In this document: piece by piece, positions 1-6,643 of the stretch
How positions within the stretch are numbered: the first letter of the stretch is position 1
Layout of the letters: the number at the start of each line of letters is the position of its first letter
Assembly (NCBI GenBank): GCA_964427535.1
Contig: CAYRVF010000035.1
Location: 1-39,608, forward strand
Length of the DNA stretch: 39,608 bases
Source of the DNA: CAYRVF01 sp964427535
Lineage (GTDB): Bacteria; Chloroflexota; Ktedonobacteria; Ktedonobacterales; JADMIN01
Direction: 5' to 3'
Program-made: the position numbers and the translations under genes
The notes under the pieces: model-generated
Seen by the model: the letters and a program-made list of their open reading frames with translations, nothing else
What the model was told of the DNA's origin: nothing
Database searches by the model: none

Positions 1-368
1 CTCCATCGAGGATAGTCGGGCGCGGAGCCGGAGCGGTCGCGCGGCGCCGGGGGTCTCCCGCGGGCCGCTCTCCTGAACCCGCGCGGAGGCCGGAAGAGCG
101 GGACCGCGCGCGGCTCGATCCCCTTGAGGATCGCATGGCCGTGCTCGCGATAGTTGCTGACGACGTAATCGTCCTTCGTCAGCGCCGAGATCGCGCCAAC
201 GCCGCTGGCCTCCTGGCCGATGTAGAGGTGGAGGAAGCCGCCGATCTTGCCGAGGGTATATTCCTCAGCCGCCTTTTCCTCGAAGCGCCGGATGAGCACC
301 ATCTTGAAATGCATGTCGAGCAGTTCTTCGCGGGTCAATCCGGCCAGAGTCGCGTTCTGAATCGCCAT
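1..368 (-). CDS. pdhA: Pyruvate dehydrogenase E1 alpha subunit, partial (runs off left edge)
   Basis: N-terminal part of a thiamine-diphosphate-dependent E1 alpha subunit, which decarboxylates pyruvate (or a related 2-oxo acid) for the dehydrogenase complex in the cytoplasm. From the ATG at 366-368 the protein reads with family-typical stretches MVLIRRFEEKAAEEYTLGKI, GGFLHLYIGQEASGVGA and DDYVVSNYREHGHAILKGIEP, which cover the RRFEE and YREHGH blocks. A GGAAGGAGA ribosome site (381-389) lies 12 bases upstream. After ...GIEPRAV (about position 104) all three minus-strand frames stop resembling the family, although this frame stays open to base 1. The expected MAELFG-type continuation is absent, so the last ~100 bases may be a chimeric or low-quality contig end. 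Identity of the conserved part is secure; the choice between pyruvate and branched-chain or acetoin E1 alpha is not. Confidence 0.85.
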   Translation of the reverse strand, partial: MAIQNATLAGLTREELLDMHFKMVLIRRFEEKAAEEYTLGKIGGFLHLYIGQEASGVGAISALTKDDYVVSNYREHGHAILKGIEPRAVPLFRPPRGFRRAARGRPPAPRDRSGSAPDYPRW

Positions 369-717
369 TTTCGGAAATGTCTCCTTCCCGTCACCGTGGC
401 GGGATGGGCGTCGTGTGTGGACGCGGCCAGCGCGAAAAGAGCCGCTCTCGCGCGGGCGCCAGAGTCACGGCGCGGGATAGCATGCTGAGCGTAACGAGTG
501 TGCATCGGTCTCGTACGGAACGGCGTGCCGCCCGAGCGGCGAGCGTCATCCCATACGCGCGGAGTGCCGGACGCGCAGCAGCCCGCGCCCAGAGATACAA
601 GGGATACGACAGGCATTGGCGCCACACCGGCCCGCTTTTGACGCGGCGCGGCAGGAGCGGTATCATGCCGGAAAGCGCGGGCGTACCCGAGCAAGACTGC
701 GTGAGGAGGAGCATCTC
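369..717. other. Gene-free interval between pdhA and ferredoxin
   Basis: This 349-base divergent interval shows no convincing protein-coding frame. The only feature I can support is the ferredoxin promoter at 638-666. I see no clear promoter for the leftward pdhA gene. Confidence 0.6.
638..666 (+). promoter_or_regulatory. Sigma-70-type promoter for ferredoxin
   Basis: A -35 box TTGACG (638-643) and a -10 box TATCAT (661-666) are separated by exactly 17 bases. The predicted transcript would start near 673, leaving about 45 bases of leader before the GTG start at 718. Confidence 0.65.
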
Positions 718-960
718 GTGACCTACGTCATCTGTCAGCCATGCATCGGCGTGAAAGACGCGTCCTGTGTGGACGTGTGCCCCGTCGATTGCATCTCCGC
801 CCGCGAGGAAGACGAGCAGTACTTCATCAACCCCGACGAATGCATCGATTGCGGTGCCTGCGAGCCCGCCTGCCCGGTCGATGCGATCTTCGAGGAAGGC
901 GCGGTTCCGGCGGAGTATAGACAGTTCATCCAGACGAATGCGCTCTACTTCTCCCGCTAG
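718..960 (+). CDS. 7Fe-type ferredoxin ([3Fe-4S] + [4Fe-4S])
   Basis: Small 80-residue soluble electron carrier. The first cluster motif is C9-x7-C17-x3-C21-P, the spacing of the [3Fe-4S] site in seven-iron ferredoxins, with the extra C25 typical of that group. The second is C42-x2-C45-x2-C48-x3-C52-P, a standard [4Fe-4S] site; the first cluster is probably completed by C52 and the second by C21, as in the family. The start is GTG at 718 because AGGAGG (704-709) lies 8 bases upstream and the protein then begins directly with the family's TYVI. A longer frame from 616 starts upstream of the predicted promoter and is unlikely. The gene stands alone and converges on secG. Its partner is unknown; 2-oxoacid oxidoreductases and ferredoxin-NADP reductases are usual for the family. 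Confidence 0.93.
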   Translation: MTYVICQPCIGVKDASCVDVCPVDCISAREEDEQYFINPDECIDCGACEPACPVDAIFEEGAVPAEYRQFIQTNALYFSR

Positions 961-1008
961 TCACTTCGGACGTACCCACACCATCCGACGCTGCTGACAT
1001 AGGAGAAA

Positions 1009-1036
1009 GGGCCCGACCTCCGCGGAAGTCGGGCCC
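1009..1036. terminator. Bidirectional hairpin terminator between ferredoxin and secG
   Basis: A perfect 9-bp stem, GGGCCCGAC (1009-1017) with GTCGGGCCC (1028-1036), and a 10-base loop. It lies between two converging genes. There is no strong T run on either side, so the mechanism is uncertain. Confidence 0.6.
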
Positions 1037-1168
1037 CAGCGCTCGGCTTGCAGACGCATCAGGCGCGCGGCCGGCGACGTCGTTGTCGCCTCCTCACGCG
1101 CGCTCAGTGTACGTAGGTCGGAGCAGATCTCCTGACACGAGGCGGTAGCGCTCTCGGCGAGCGGCGCG

Positions 1169-1414
1169 TTAGCGCGTCGTCGGAGTGGCCGCGCCCAGGC
1201 ACGAGATGATGCCGAAGAGCACCATGAAGACGATCGTCATGCGGAAGAGCAGTTGATCGATGCCCCGCCGCGTCTTGAAGACCGTCCCGGTGCCACCAAA
1301 GACGCTTCCCAGTCCGGCACCGCGCACCTGAAGCAGAATGGTGACGATGAGCGCGATACCAAGAATGATCTGAATGATCTGAATGTACTGGAGATAAGGT
1401 GTCAGAGCATGCAC
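1169..1414 (-). CDS. secG: Preprotein translocase subunit SecG
   Basis: An 81-residue inner-membrane protein that associates with SecYE and assists SecA-driven protein export. It has two hydrophobic segments, about residues 10-28 (YIQIIQIILGIALIVTILLQ) and 56-74, joined by the family's loop RGAGLGSVFGGTGTVFKTRR. The order Q-V-R-G-x-G-L-G followed by F-G-G and then an R-rich stretch before the second helix is diagnostic for SecG. I start at GTG 1412-1414, with a GAGGT ribosome site about 9 bases upstream; the longer frame to 1504 adds 30 Arg/Ser-rich residues not seen in the family. The gene is a single unit with its own promoter at 1508-1536. Confidence 0.92.
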   Translation of the reverse strand: MHALTPYLQYIQIIQIILGIALIVTILLQVRGAGLGSVFGGTGTVFKTRRGIDQLLFRMTIVFMVLFGIISCLGAATPTTR

Positions 1415-1507
1415 CGTCGCCGTACCTCGTTTTCCGGAGGAATCTGCTGAAGTTCGCGGTTGCCGTCGTGCCAGGCGTGCAATTTTCCTGCACGCACTGT
1501 CCACCGC

Positions 1508-1536
1508 ATTTTATCATCGCCCCTCCAAAGGTGCAA
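1508..1536 (-). promoter_or_regulatory. Sigma-70-type promoter for secG
   Basis: On the minus strand, -35 TTGCAC (1531-1536) and -10 TAAAAT (1508-1513) are separated by 17 bases. Transcription would start near 1500, about 85 bases before the GTG start. The promoter lies in the AT-rich interval between secG and the flavoprotein gene. Confidence 0.65.
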
Positions 1537-1644
1537 CTCGCGTATATTTCGAGACTTATAAGTACTATAAAGGATTGTTTATGGCTGCAAAAGAGCGGAG
1601 AGACGGAGAGGCGCATCGAGCCCAGGTTCAGCCCAGGTAGCGTG

Positions 1645-2664
1645 TCACGGATGGCCGGGTGGAGACGTGCGCGAGCGGTTGGCGTCACCGGAGAGCTGCG
1701 ACTGCTCCGCAGCGTGCTCGGCGCGGCGCAGGTCAGCCCGCAGCAGCGCGTTGTTGATGGCTGCCGCCGCTCGCGCGCCCAGGGCCGCCGCGACGATCAC
1801 CATCTGCTCGTGGGGGCCGGCGTCGCCGGTGACGAAGAGACCGGGCACGCACGTCGCCTCGTGCTCGCTGGTAGCGACCGTGCCCGCCGGCGTGAACTCA
1901 CAGCCCAGTCGCGCCGGAAAATCCGAGCGCTCGTGCTGTCCGGTGATGAAGAAGAGCGCGCGTCGCTCGAGCGGCTCGCCAGCGGCGAACAGAATGCGCT
2001 CAAGCTGCCCATTCTCGCCTTCCAGCCCGGTGATCGGCTCCTCGCGCAGGCCGATGCCGTGGAGCGCGAGCCGGTGCCGTTCGTGCGCCGACAGGTCTGC
2101 GGGACCATCCGTGCAGAGCACCAGATCGCGGCTCCACAGCGTCAGCTCCAGCGCGAGCGCCAGCCCGGCCGAGCCGCGCCCATACACGGCCAGCGGCGCG
2201 TCGCGCACCTCGTAGCCGTCACAGTACGGGCAGTGGTGGACGCTTGTGCCGTAGAATTCCTCGATGCCCGGTATGTCTGGCAGTTCATCCACTACACCCG
2301 TCGCGAGCAGCAGCATGCGCGAGGACGCCTCGGCGCCATCCGCCAGCGTGACCGTGAAGCCGCCCGCGAAGCGCCGCACGTCGGTCACCGTCTCGTCGAG
2401 GCAGGTGACATCCTCGTAGCGGCGCACATCCGCGCGGGCCAGCGCGCGGAACTCTCCTGGAGGGATGCCGTCGCGTGTGAGATAGCCCCAGGCGGAGCGT
2501 GAGCCCGCGTTGCGGGGATGCCCGTCGTCGCAGAGCAGCACCTTGCGACGGCAGCGCCCGAGCCAGAGCGCCGCGCTCATTCCCGCCGGTCCACCGCCGA
2601 CGACGATGACGTCGTAGTGCGTGCCGCGCGCATGCTCGCTGGGAGGTGTGGTTGTATCGTCCAT
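1645..2664 (-). CDS. Thioredoxin-reductase-like NAD(P)/FAD oxidoreductase
   Basis: A 339-residue two-dinucleotide-domain flavoprotein. The FAD site is GGGPAG at 23-28 after a YDVIVV beta strand. The redox-active pair is C145-P-Y-C148 in HHCPYCDGYE, where classical thioredoxin reductases have CAxC. The NAD(P) site is GRGSAG at 162-167, and the C-terminal FAD motif is VTGDAG. CPYC variants are known in thioredoxin-reductase-like proteins whose natural substrate is often not thioredoxin, so I do not call it trxB. It starts at ATG 2662-2664. It is the last gene of the minus-strand run that carries pyrF-pyrE-pyrD, but 132 bases of repeat DNA separate it from pyrD, so co-transcription is uncertain. 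Its last ~25 residues are Arg/Ser-rich and extend beyond the usual family end. Confidence 0.85.
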   Translation of the reverse strand: MDDTTTPPSEHARGTHYDVIVVGGGPAGMSAALWLGRCRRKVLLCDDGHPRNAGSRSAWGYLTRDGIPPGEFRALARADVRRYEDVTCLDETVTDVRRFAGGFTVTLADGAEASSRMLLLATGVVDELPDIPGIEEFYGTSVHHCPYCDGYEVRDAPLAVYGRGSAGLALALELTLWSRDLVLCTDGPADLSAHERHRLALHGIGLREEPITGLEGENGQLERILFAAGEPLERRALFFITGQHERSDFPARLGCEFTPAGTVATSEHEATCVPGLFVTGDAGPHEQMVIVAAALGARAAAAINNALLRADLRRAEHAAEQSQLSGDANRSRTSPPGHP

Positions 2665-2700
2665 GCCGTGCTTATCGCAAGGTCCGCGCCGGTGGCAGCC

Positions 2701-2830
2701 CCTTCCCGCTGACCCCCTCCCCCAGCTGACGCCGAGAGCGGGGGAACGGACGCGTGCGCAAAGCGCCGCGCGGATTCTGGCTCCTCTCTCCCAGCGTCAG
2801 CTGGGGGAGAGGCTGGGAGAGGTGGCCAGC
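2701..2830. repeat. Intergenic GC-rich palindromic repeat (module B, two copies)
   Basis: Two copies of the module built on CTCCCCCAGCTGACGC / GCGTCAGCTGGGGGAG face each other between pyrD and the flavoprotein gene. The right copy (about 2780-2825) contains CTCTCTCCCAGC-GTCA-GCTGGGGGAGAG. The same module recurs near 8071-8120, 18184-18313 and 29030-29080. The pyrD stop codon (2797) lies inside it. Confidence 0.8.
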
Positions 2831-3906
2831 GCCGGAGACGATGTCAGGCTCGAAGCGAGGCGCCGGGGGAGCAGCGGCCCCTCGTAGATGAAGCCGGTGT
2901 AGACCTGCAGCAGTGAGGCTCCGGCGTCGAGCATGCGCCGCGCGTCGTCGTGCGTGAAGATGCCGCCACTGCCGATAATCGGCAGCCGCCCGCCCGACAG
3001 CGCGGAGAGCTGCCGCACCACCTCGACCGCGCGTGCATGCAGCGGGCGCCCGCTGAGGCCGCCGGGTTCGCCGCGCAGGGTGGGGGGCACGGCGGAGCTG
3101 AGCGCGTCACGCGTGATGGTGGTGTTGACGGCGATCAGTCCGCTCGCGCCCGATGTGAGGCAGACGTCCACACACTCTTCGAGGGAGGCGTCTTCCAGGT
3201 CGGGGGCGAGCTTGACGAGCAGCGGCTTGGGCCGGGTGCGACCTTCCGCTATGGCGCGAGTGGCGAGCTGGGCGACGAGCGCGTCGAGCAGCGCGGCCAG
3301 CCGGTCGCGTTCCTGCAGCGCACGCAGCCCTGGCGTGTTGGGCGAGCTGACGTTGACGGCGAAGTAGTCGCCGTAGGGATAGAGCAGGTCGAGCGAGCCG
3401 CGATAGTCGTCGAGCGCGTCGTCGAGCGGCGTCACCTTCGACTTGCCCAGGCTGATGCCCAGCGGCACGAGCGAGCGTGACATGCGCGCCAGCCGGGCGG
3501 CCACTTCCTCCGCGCCGTGATTGTTGAAGCCCATGCGGTTGAGCAACGCTGCGTCCGACGGCACGCGAAACAGGCGCGGATGCGGATTGCCCGGCTGGGG
3601 ATAGCGGGTTACCGTGCCGATCTCGATGAAACCGAAGCCGAGCGCGGCCAGCGCGGGGACGGCGACGCCGTTCTTGTCGAATCCAGCGGCCAGCCCAATC
3701 GGGTTGGGGAAGCGCAGCCCAAAGACCTCGCGCCCCGCTGTCGCGGGTACCGGCTGGATCCGCGCACAGGCAGCGCCGACCGCACGCGTGAGGGCGGGAG
3801 ATGCCGAGACGGCCGCGAGGGCACGCAGCAGCCGTTCGTGGATGACCTCGGGATCGCCGCCGCCCATACGGAAGAGCGCCGGCCGGATCATCCGCTCGTA
3901 CAGCAT
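2797..3906 (-). CDS. pyrD: Dihydroorotate dehydrogenase (quinone), class 2
   Basis: Oxidises dihydroorotate to orotate with FMN and passes electrons to membrane quinone, the fourth step of UMP synthesis. It is 369 residues against about 336 in E. coli. The N-terminal amphipathic region (LYERMIRPALFRM) that contacts the membrane is present. GLAAGFDKNG (71-80) binds FMN. NVSSPNTPGLR (185-195) carries the catalytic serine that marks class 2 and separates it from the cysteine-using class 1. VKLAPD, NTT and GSGGIFTHDDA follow as expected. ATG 3904-3906 is preceded by AGGGGAGC. The last ~17 residues (after ASSL) are Ser/Pro-rich and are encoded inside the palindromic repeat, beyond the family's normal end. 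It is third in the order pyrF-pyrE-pyrD, 59 bases after pyrE. Confidence 0.95.
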   Translation of the reverse strand: MLYERMIRPALFRMGGGDPEVIHERLLRALAAVSASPALTRAVGAACARIQPVPATAGREVFGLRFPNPIGLAAGFDKNGVAVPALAALGFGFIEIGTVTRYPQPGNPHPRLFRVPSDAALLNRMGFNNHGAEEVAARLARMSRSLVPLGISLGKSKVTPLDDALDDYRGSLDLLYPYGDYFAVNVSSPNTPGLRALQERDRLAALLDALVAQLATRAIAEGRTRPKPLLVKLAPDLEDASLEECVDVCLTSGASGLIAVNTTITRDALSSAVPPTLRGEPGGLSGRPLHARAVEVVRQLSALSGGRLPIIGSGGIFTHDDARRMLDAGASLLQVYTGFIYEGPLLPRRLASSLTSSPALATSPSLSPS

Positions 3907-3965
3907 GTCTGCTCCCCTACGCGTATGTCTGACAGAACCTCGCCCTTCCGTTCGCCAGGAAGGGG

Positions 3966-4643
3966 CTAGGCCTTCGATCGCTCCTGCTGTTCCTCCTGCC
4001 TCAAATACGCCCTCACACGCGCGAGCATGTCGTCGTAGAGCCCGCCCATCGCGTGCCAGTAGTTGAGCAACTGGCCCAGGCGAATTGTCGCGTGGAGGGT
4101 GTAGCCCGCTTTGGCAAGCTCTTCGCGGCCCCCCTGCTCGCGGTCGATCAGCACGGCGATGTCGTGAACGACTAGCCCGTTCGCTTCGAGCACACGCGCC
4201 GCCTCGATCTTGCTGTCGGCGTGCGTCACCAGGTCGTCGATCAGCAGCACCCTGTCGCCCTGCTGAAACGCCCCATCTACCGTTCCCGTCAGCCCGTGGG
4301 ACTTCGCCCCGCGTGGTGTGATCTGCCCGATGCGGGTGTTGTGCGAGAGCACCGCGACCAGCGGAGTCGCGGCCATTGGAATGTCGGCGTAGCGTGTGAA
4401 GGTGAGGCCCGCCGACGAAATCGTCTCGGCGAGCGCATCGACCGCGACATCCATCGCGTCGGGGAATGAGCGCAGCACTCGCAGATTGATGTAGATGGGC
4501 GAGAGTGGCGCGTTTGGCTGCGTTTCGTGCAGTTTCAGCCGAAACTCTCCAAATTGCACCGCCCCCACCGCGAGGAGCGCATCCGCGAAGTCGCGCTGTC
4601 TCTGAGTCAGGCCCGCCAGCCCGGTTGTACCACTGGTGTTCAC
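3966..4643 (-). CDS. pyrE: Orotate phosphoribosyltransferase
   Basis: Transfers ribose-5-phosphate from PRPP to orotate to give OMP, in the cytoplasm. It is 225 residues, normal for the family. The PRPP-binding signature VLLIDDLVTHADSKIEAA occupies residues 132-149, with the acidic pair D136-D137. An upstream SPIYINLR strand and the RGAKSHG loop match the family's flexible catalytic loop. I choose GTG 4641-4643 because GGGAGGACAC sits just before it; the open frame to 4802 adds residues without homology. It lies 109 bases downstream of pyrF and 59 bases upstream of pyrD. Confidence 0.93.
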   Translation of the reverse strand: MNTSGTTGLAGLTQRQRDFADALLAVGAVQFGEFRLKLHETQPNAPLSPIYINLRVLRSFPDAMDVAVDALAETISSAGLTFTRYADIPMAATPLVAVLSHNTRIGQITPRGAKSHGLTGTVDGAFQQGDRVLLIDDLVTHADSKIEAARVLEANGLVVHDIAVLIDREQGGREELAKAGYTLHATIRLGQLLNYWHAMGGLYDDMLARVRAYLRQEEQQERSKA

Positions 4644-4752
4644 GTGTCCTCCCTGAGGAATGTCGTCGCCATTGTGCCGCACGTCTCGGGCTCCGCACAC
4701 GGCAAGCGAGCGGCGCATGTGTGGCGCGCTCACGTCATCCGGTGGCGGACAA

Positions 4753-5655
4753 TTACTGGTGTCGCAGATGCTCAATCTCGTCGCGCAGCTTGATCGCCTC
4801 ACGCCGGGCAGCTATCGCGAAGTCGAGCCCGGTCGAGGCGTAGATGATGCTGCGTGACGCGCTGATGAGCAGGCCTTGTCGGTCTCCATCCAGACCCGCG
4901 CGGAGCACGGGCTCCAGCTCGCCGCCTTGCGCACCGATGCCCGGAACGAGGATCGGCATATCGCCCACGGCGTCGCGAATGGTGCGCAACTCGCCGGGAT
5001 ATGTCGCCCCAACGACGAGTCCGCAATTCTTGTGCTCATTCCACGCGCTCGCGACCCGCTTGGCGACCGCCAGGTACAGCGGGTCGTCGCCGATCTGGGG
5101 TGTGGCGCCCGCGCGCTCAGGCCGGCTGCGTACGTACAGGTCCTGAAACTCGCCGCTGCCAGCGTTCGAGGTGCGCGCCAGAATGAACATGCCCCGGTCG
5201 GCACGGTCGAGGAAGGGCTTGAGCGCCTCAGCGCCGAGATACGGCTGTAGCGTGATGGCGTCGGCGCCGTAGACGTCGAAGGCGGCGCGCGCATAGGCGG
5301 CGCTCGTGCTGCCGATGTCGCCACGCTTGGCGTCGAGAATCACCGGCACCTCAGGGTGGCTGACCTGAATATAGCGGATCGTGCGCTGCAATGCCCGCAT
5401 GCCCGCCGGGCCAGCCGCCTCGTAGAAAGCGATGTTGGGTTTATACGCGCACACCAGATCGGCGGTCGCGTCGATGATCGCCTGGTTGAATGTGAGCAGC
5501 GCGCCCTCGTTCTGCGTTTCGCGGCTGCCCGCGTCAATCGCGAGAAGGCCCGTCTGCCCGCCGCGCACGCCGGGGGGCAACTTCTCCAGCTCGGCATCCA
5601 GCCCGACACACAGGAGGGTTCGCGCCTGCTCGGCCCGGTGGCGTATACGGGCCAT
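4753..5655 (-). CDS. pyrF: Orotidine-5'-phosphate decarboxylase, type 2
   Basis: Decarboxylates OMP to UMP, the last step of de novo pyrimidine synthesis. The core shows LLCVGLDAELEKLP near the N-terminus, VCAYKPNIAFYE, the catalytic block DAKRGDIGST (108-117, lysine 110) and VVGATYPGEL. It also shows VPGIGAQGG and ISASRSIIYAS at the phosphate site. The length of 300 residues and the extended N-terminal region match the type 2 (PyrF, subfamily 2) group rather than the ~240-residue type 1. The start is uncertain: ATG 5653-5655 gives the family-like N-terminus, but an in-frame GTG at 5749-5751 would add 32 residues. It heads the pyrF-pyrE-pyrD series. Confidence 0.93.
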   Translation of the reverse strand: MARIRHRAEQARTLLCVGLDAELEKLPPGVRGGQTGLLAIDAGSRETQNEGALLTFNQAIIDATADLVCAYKPNIAFYEAAGPAGMRALQRTIRYIQVSHPEVPVILDAKRGDIGSTSAAYARAAFDVYGADAITLQPYLGAEALKPFLDRADRGMFILARTSNAGSGEFQDLYVRSRPERAGATPQIGDDPLYLAVAKRVASAWNEHKNCGLVVGATYPGELRTIRDAVGDMPILVPGIGAQGGELEPVLRAGLDGDRQGLLISASRSIIYASTGLDFAIAARREAIKLRDEIEHLRHQ

Positions 5656-5796
5656 ACAACTGGCTCCGGCGGTGTCATGGAGCACGTCGGTCTGCGCCAG
5701 GCGCTCCGGCTGGGTTGCTGCGGTCGTCTCGTCCAACGTGTCTACCCGCACAATCGTCTCAAAGTCCCCAGTATCAGTGAAGGCGCACGTATTGTA

Positions 5797-6252
5797 TCAG
5801 GTCTCCGTTCGGCTGTCTTCAGCGGATTGTGCGGACCGTGGCGGGACGACAGGCAGCGAGAGCACGAGATCGAAGTCGTCGTCGGCGGCGATGCGGTTGA
5901 AGCGCTCGAATCCGCACCGCTGGCAGCGATGCACGACGACATGTTCGCCATTAGGCCGCTGGAACACGCCAATCGGCTCCATCAGGCCATTGCACCCGCT
6001 CGCGCGGTCACCCGAACGTACCGCGTCGACATGGCGTGACCAGAGGCAGTATGGGCAGTGGTTGCGGTGATGCCCGCCACTTGGGAGCGGCCCGACTTTG
6101 CGCCCGCAGTGGCCGCAGACGAATCCCTGTCGCTCCGGCGTAGGACCAGGCGGCGCGCTGGCATTCCACCGTCCCCGCTGCTGCCCTCGCGGAGTGCCGG
6201 TGTCCGCACGTCGCCGCTCTGGCCTGCCCGAAGTAAATCGCTTTGACGGCAC
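5797..6252 (-). CDS. RNHCP-domain zinc-binding protein
   Basis: A 151-residue protein whose centre contains the family signature. There is a first CxxC in FVCGHCG (C46, C49), then HRNHCPYCLWSRHVD (RNHCP at 63-67), SGDRASGCNGLMEPI, and a second pair in VHRCQRCG (C110, C113). Together these suggest one or two structural zinc sites. The RNHCP family is widespread in bacteria and has no established function that I know of. The start is uncertain: GTG 6250-6252 is used, but the first ~35 residues are Arg/Pro-rich and unlike the family, so an internal start is possible. It lies upstream of pyrF on the same strand (45 to 141 bases, depending on the pyrF start), so it may be the first gene of that unit. 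Confidence 0.8.
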   Translation of the reverse strand: MPSKRFTSGRPERRRADTGTPRGQQRGRWNASAPPGPTPERQGFVCGHCGRKVGPLPSGGHHRNHCPYCLWSRHVDAVRSGDRASGCNGLMEPIGVFQRPNGEHVVVHRCQRCGFERFNRIAADDDFDLVLSLPVVPPRSAQSAEDSRTET

Positions 6253-6643
6253 AGGTATCCTCGAATGTCAAAATAACACAGTACAGTTATCTGTATTATG
6301 TCACCCAGGGCGCGCTCCGTGCGTATCCTGAGCAATCGTAGTGTCTCGCATTCCTCGCGTCAAGCAACCGAGGGTCCGGCAATTTGCCCAGCCGGTTCCG
6401 TGCCGCTGAACGTATGAAAGATGGAAGCCGACGGACGTTCGCGGCGGGCGGGCATGGAGTCCGCCCGGCTGGTTGGCTGGCTCAACCGTTGTATAGTGTG
6501 AAGGAACTTCGCGGCTACCCGCGCGCCTCTTATGAACGTGGCTGGCGCGGCGGCTACACTCCCTATTCATACGGCATACATACGGCGCGGCCACTGTCCG
6601 CACGAGCCGCGGAACGCAGCATGGCACTGGCTTGGAGGCCGCA
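6253..6643. other. Divergent intergenic region upstream of the RNHCP gene and S41 peptidase
   Basis: This 391-base gap has no convincing gene. The left 50 bases are AT-rich and carry the palindrome described separately. A TATAGT (6492-6497) could be a -10 box for the peptidase gene, but no good -35 lies at normal spacing. Short open frames here have atypical Arg-rich composition. Confidence 0.45.
6273..6299. promoter_or_regulatory. AT-rich palindrome, possible operator
   Basis: TACAG (6282-6286) and CTGTA (6291-6295) form a perfect 5-bp dyad around TTAT. A wider reading pairs ATAACACAG with CTGTATTAT at 8 of 9 positions. It sits just upstream of the leftward RNHCP gene in a short AT-rich island, so a repressor site is plausible. 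I cannot name the regulator. Confidence 0.35.

Noticed and set aside
1104..1688. Cys-containing minus-strand frame across secG and its promoter
   Set aside because: It is out of frame with SecG and runs over the promoter at 1508-1536; the composition is that of an antisense shadow.
2797..4698. 633-codon minus-strand frame joining an N-terminal extension to PyrD
   Set aside because: Only the part from 3906 matches PyrD. The extension overlaps pyrE in another frame and has Arg/Ala-rich shadow composition.
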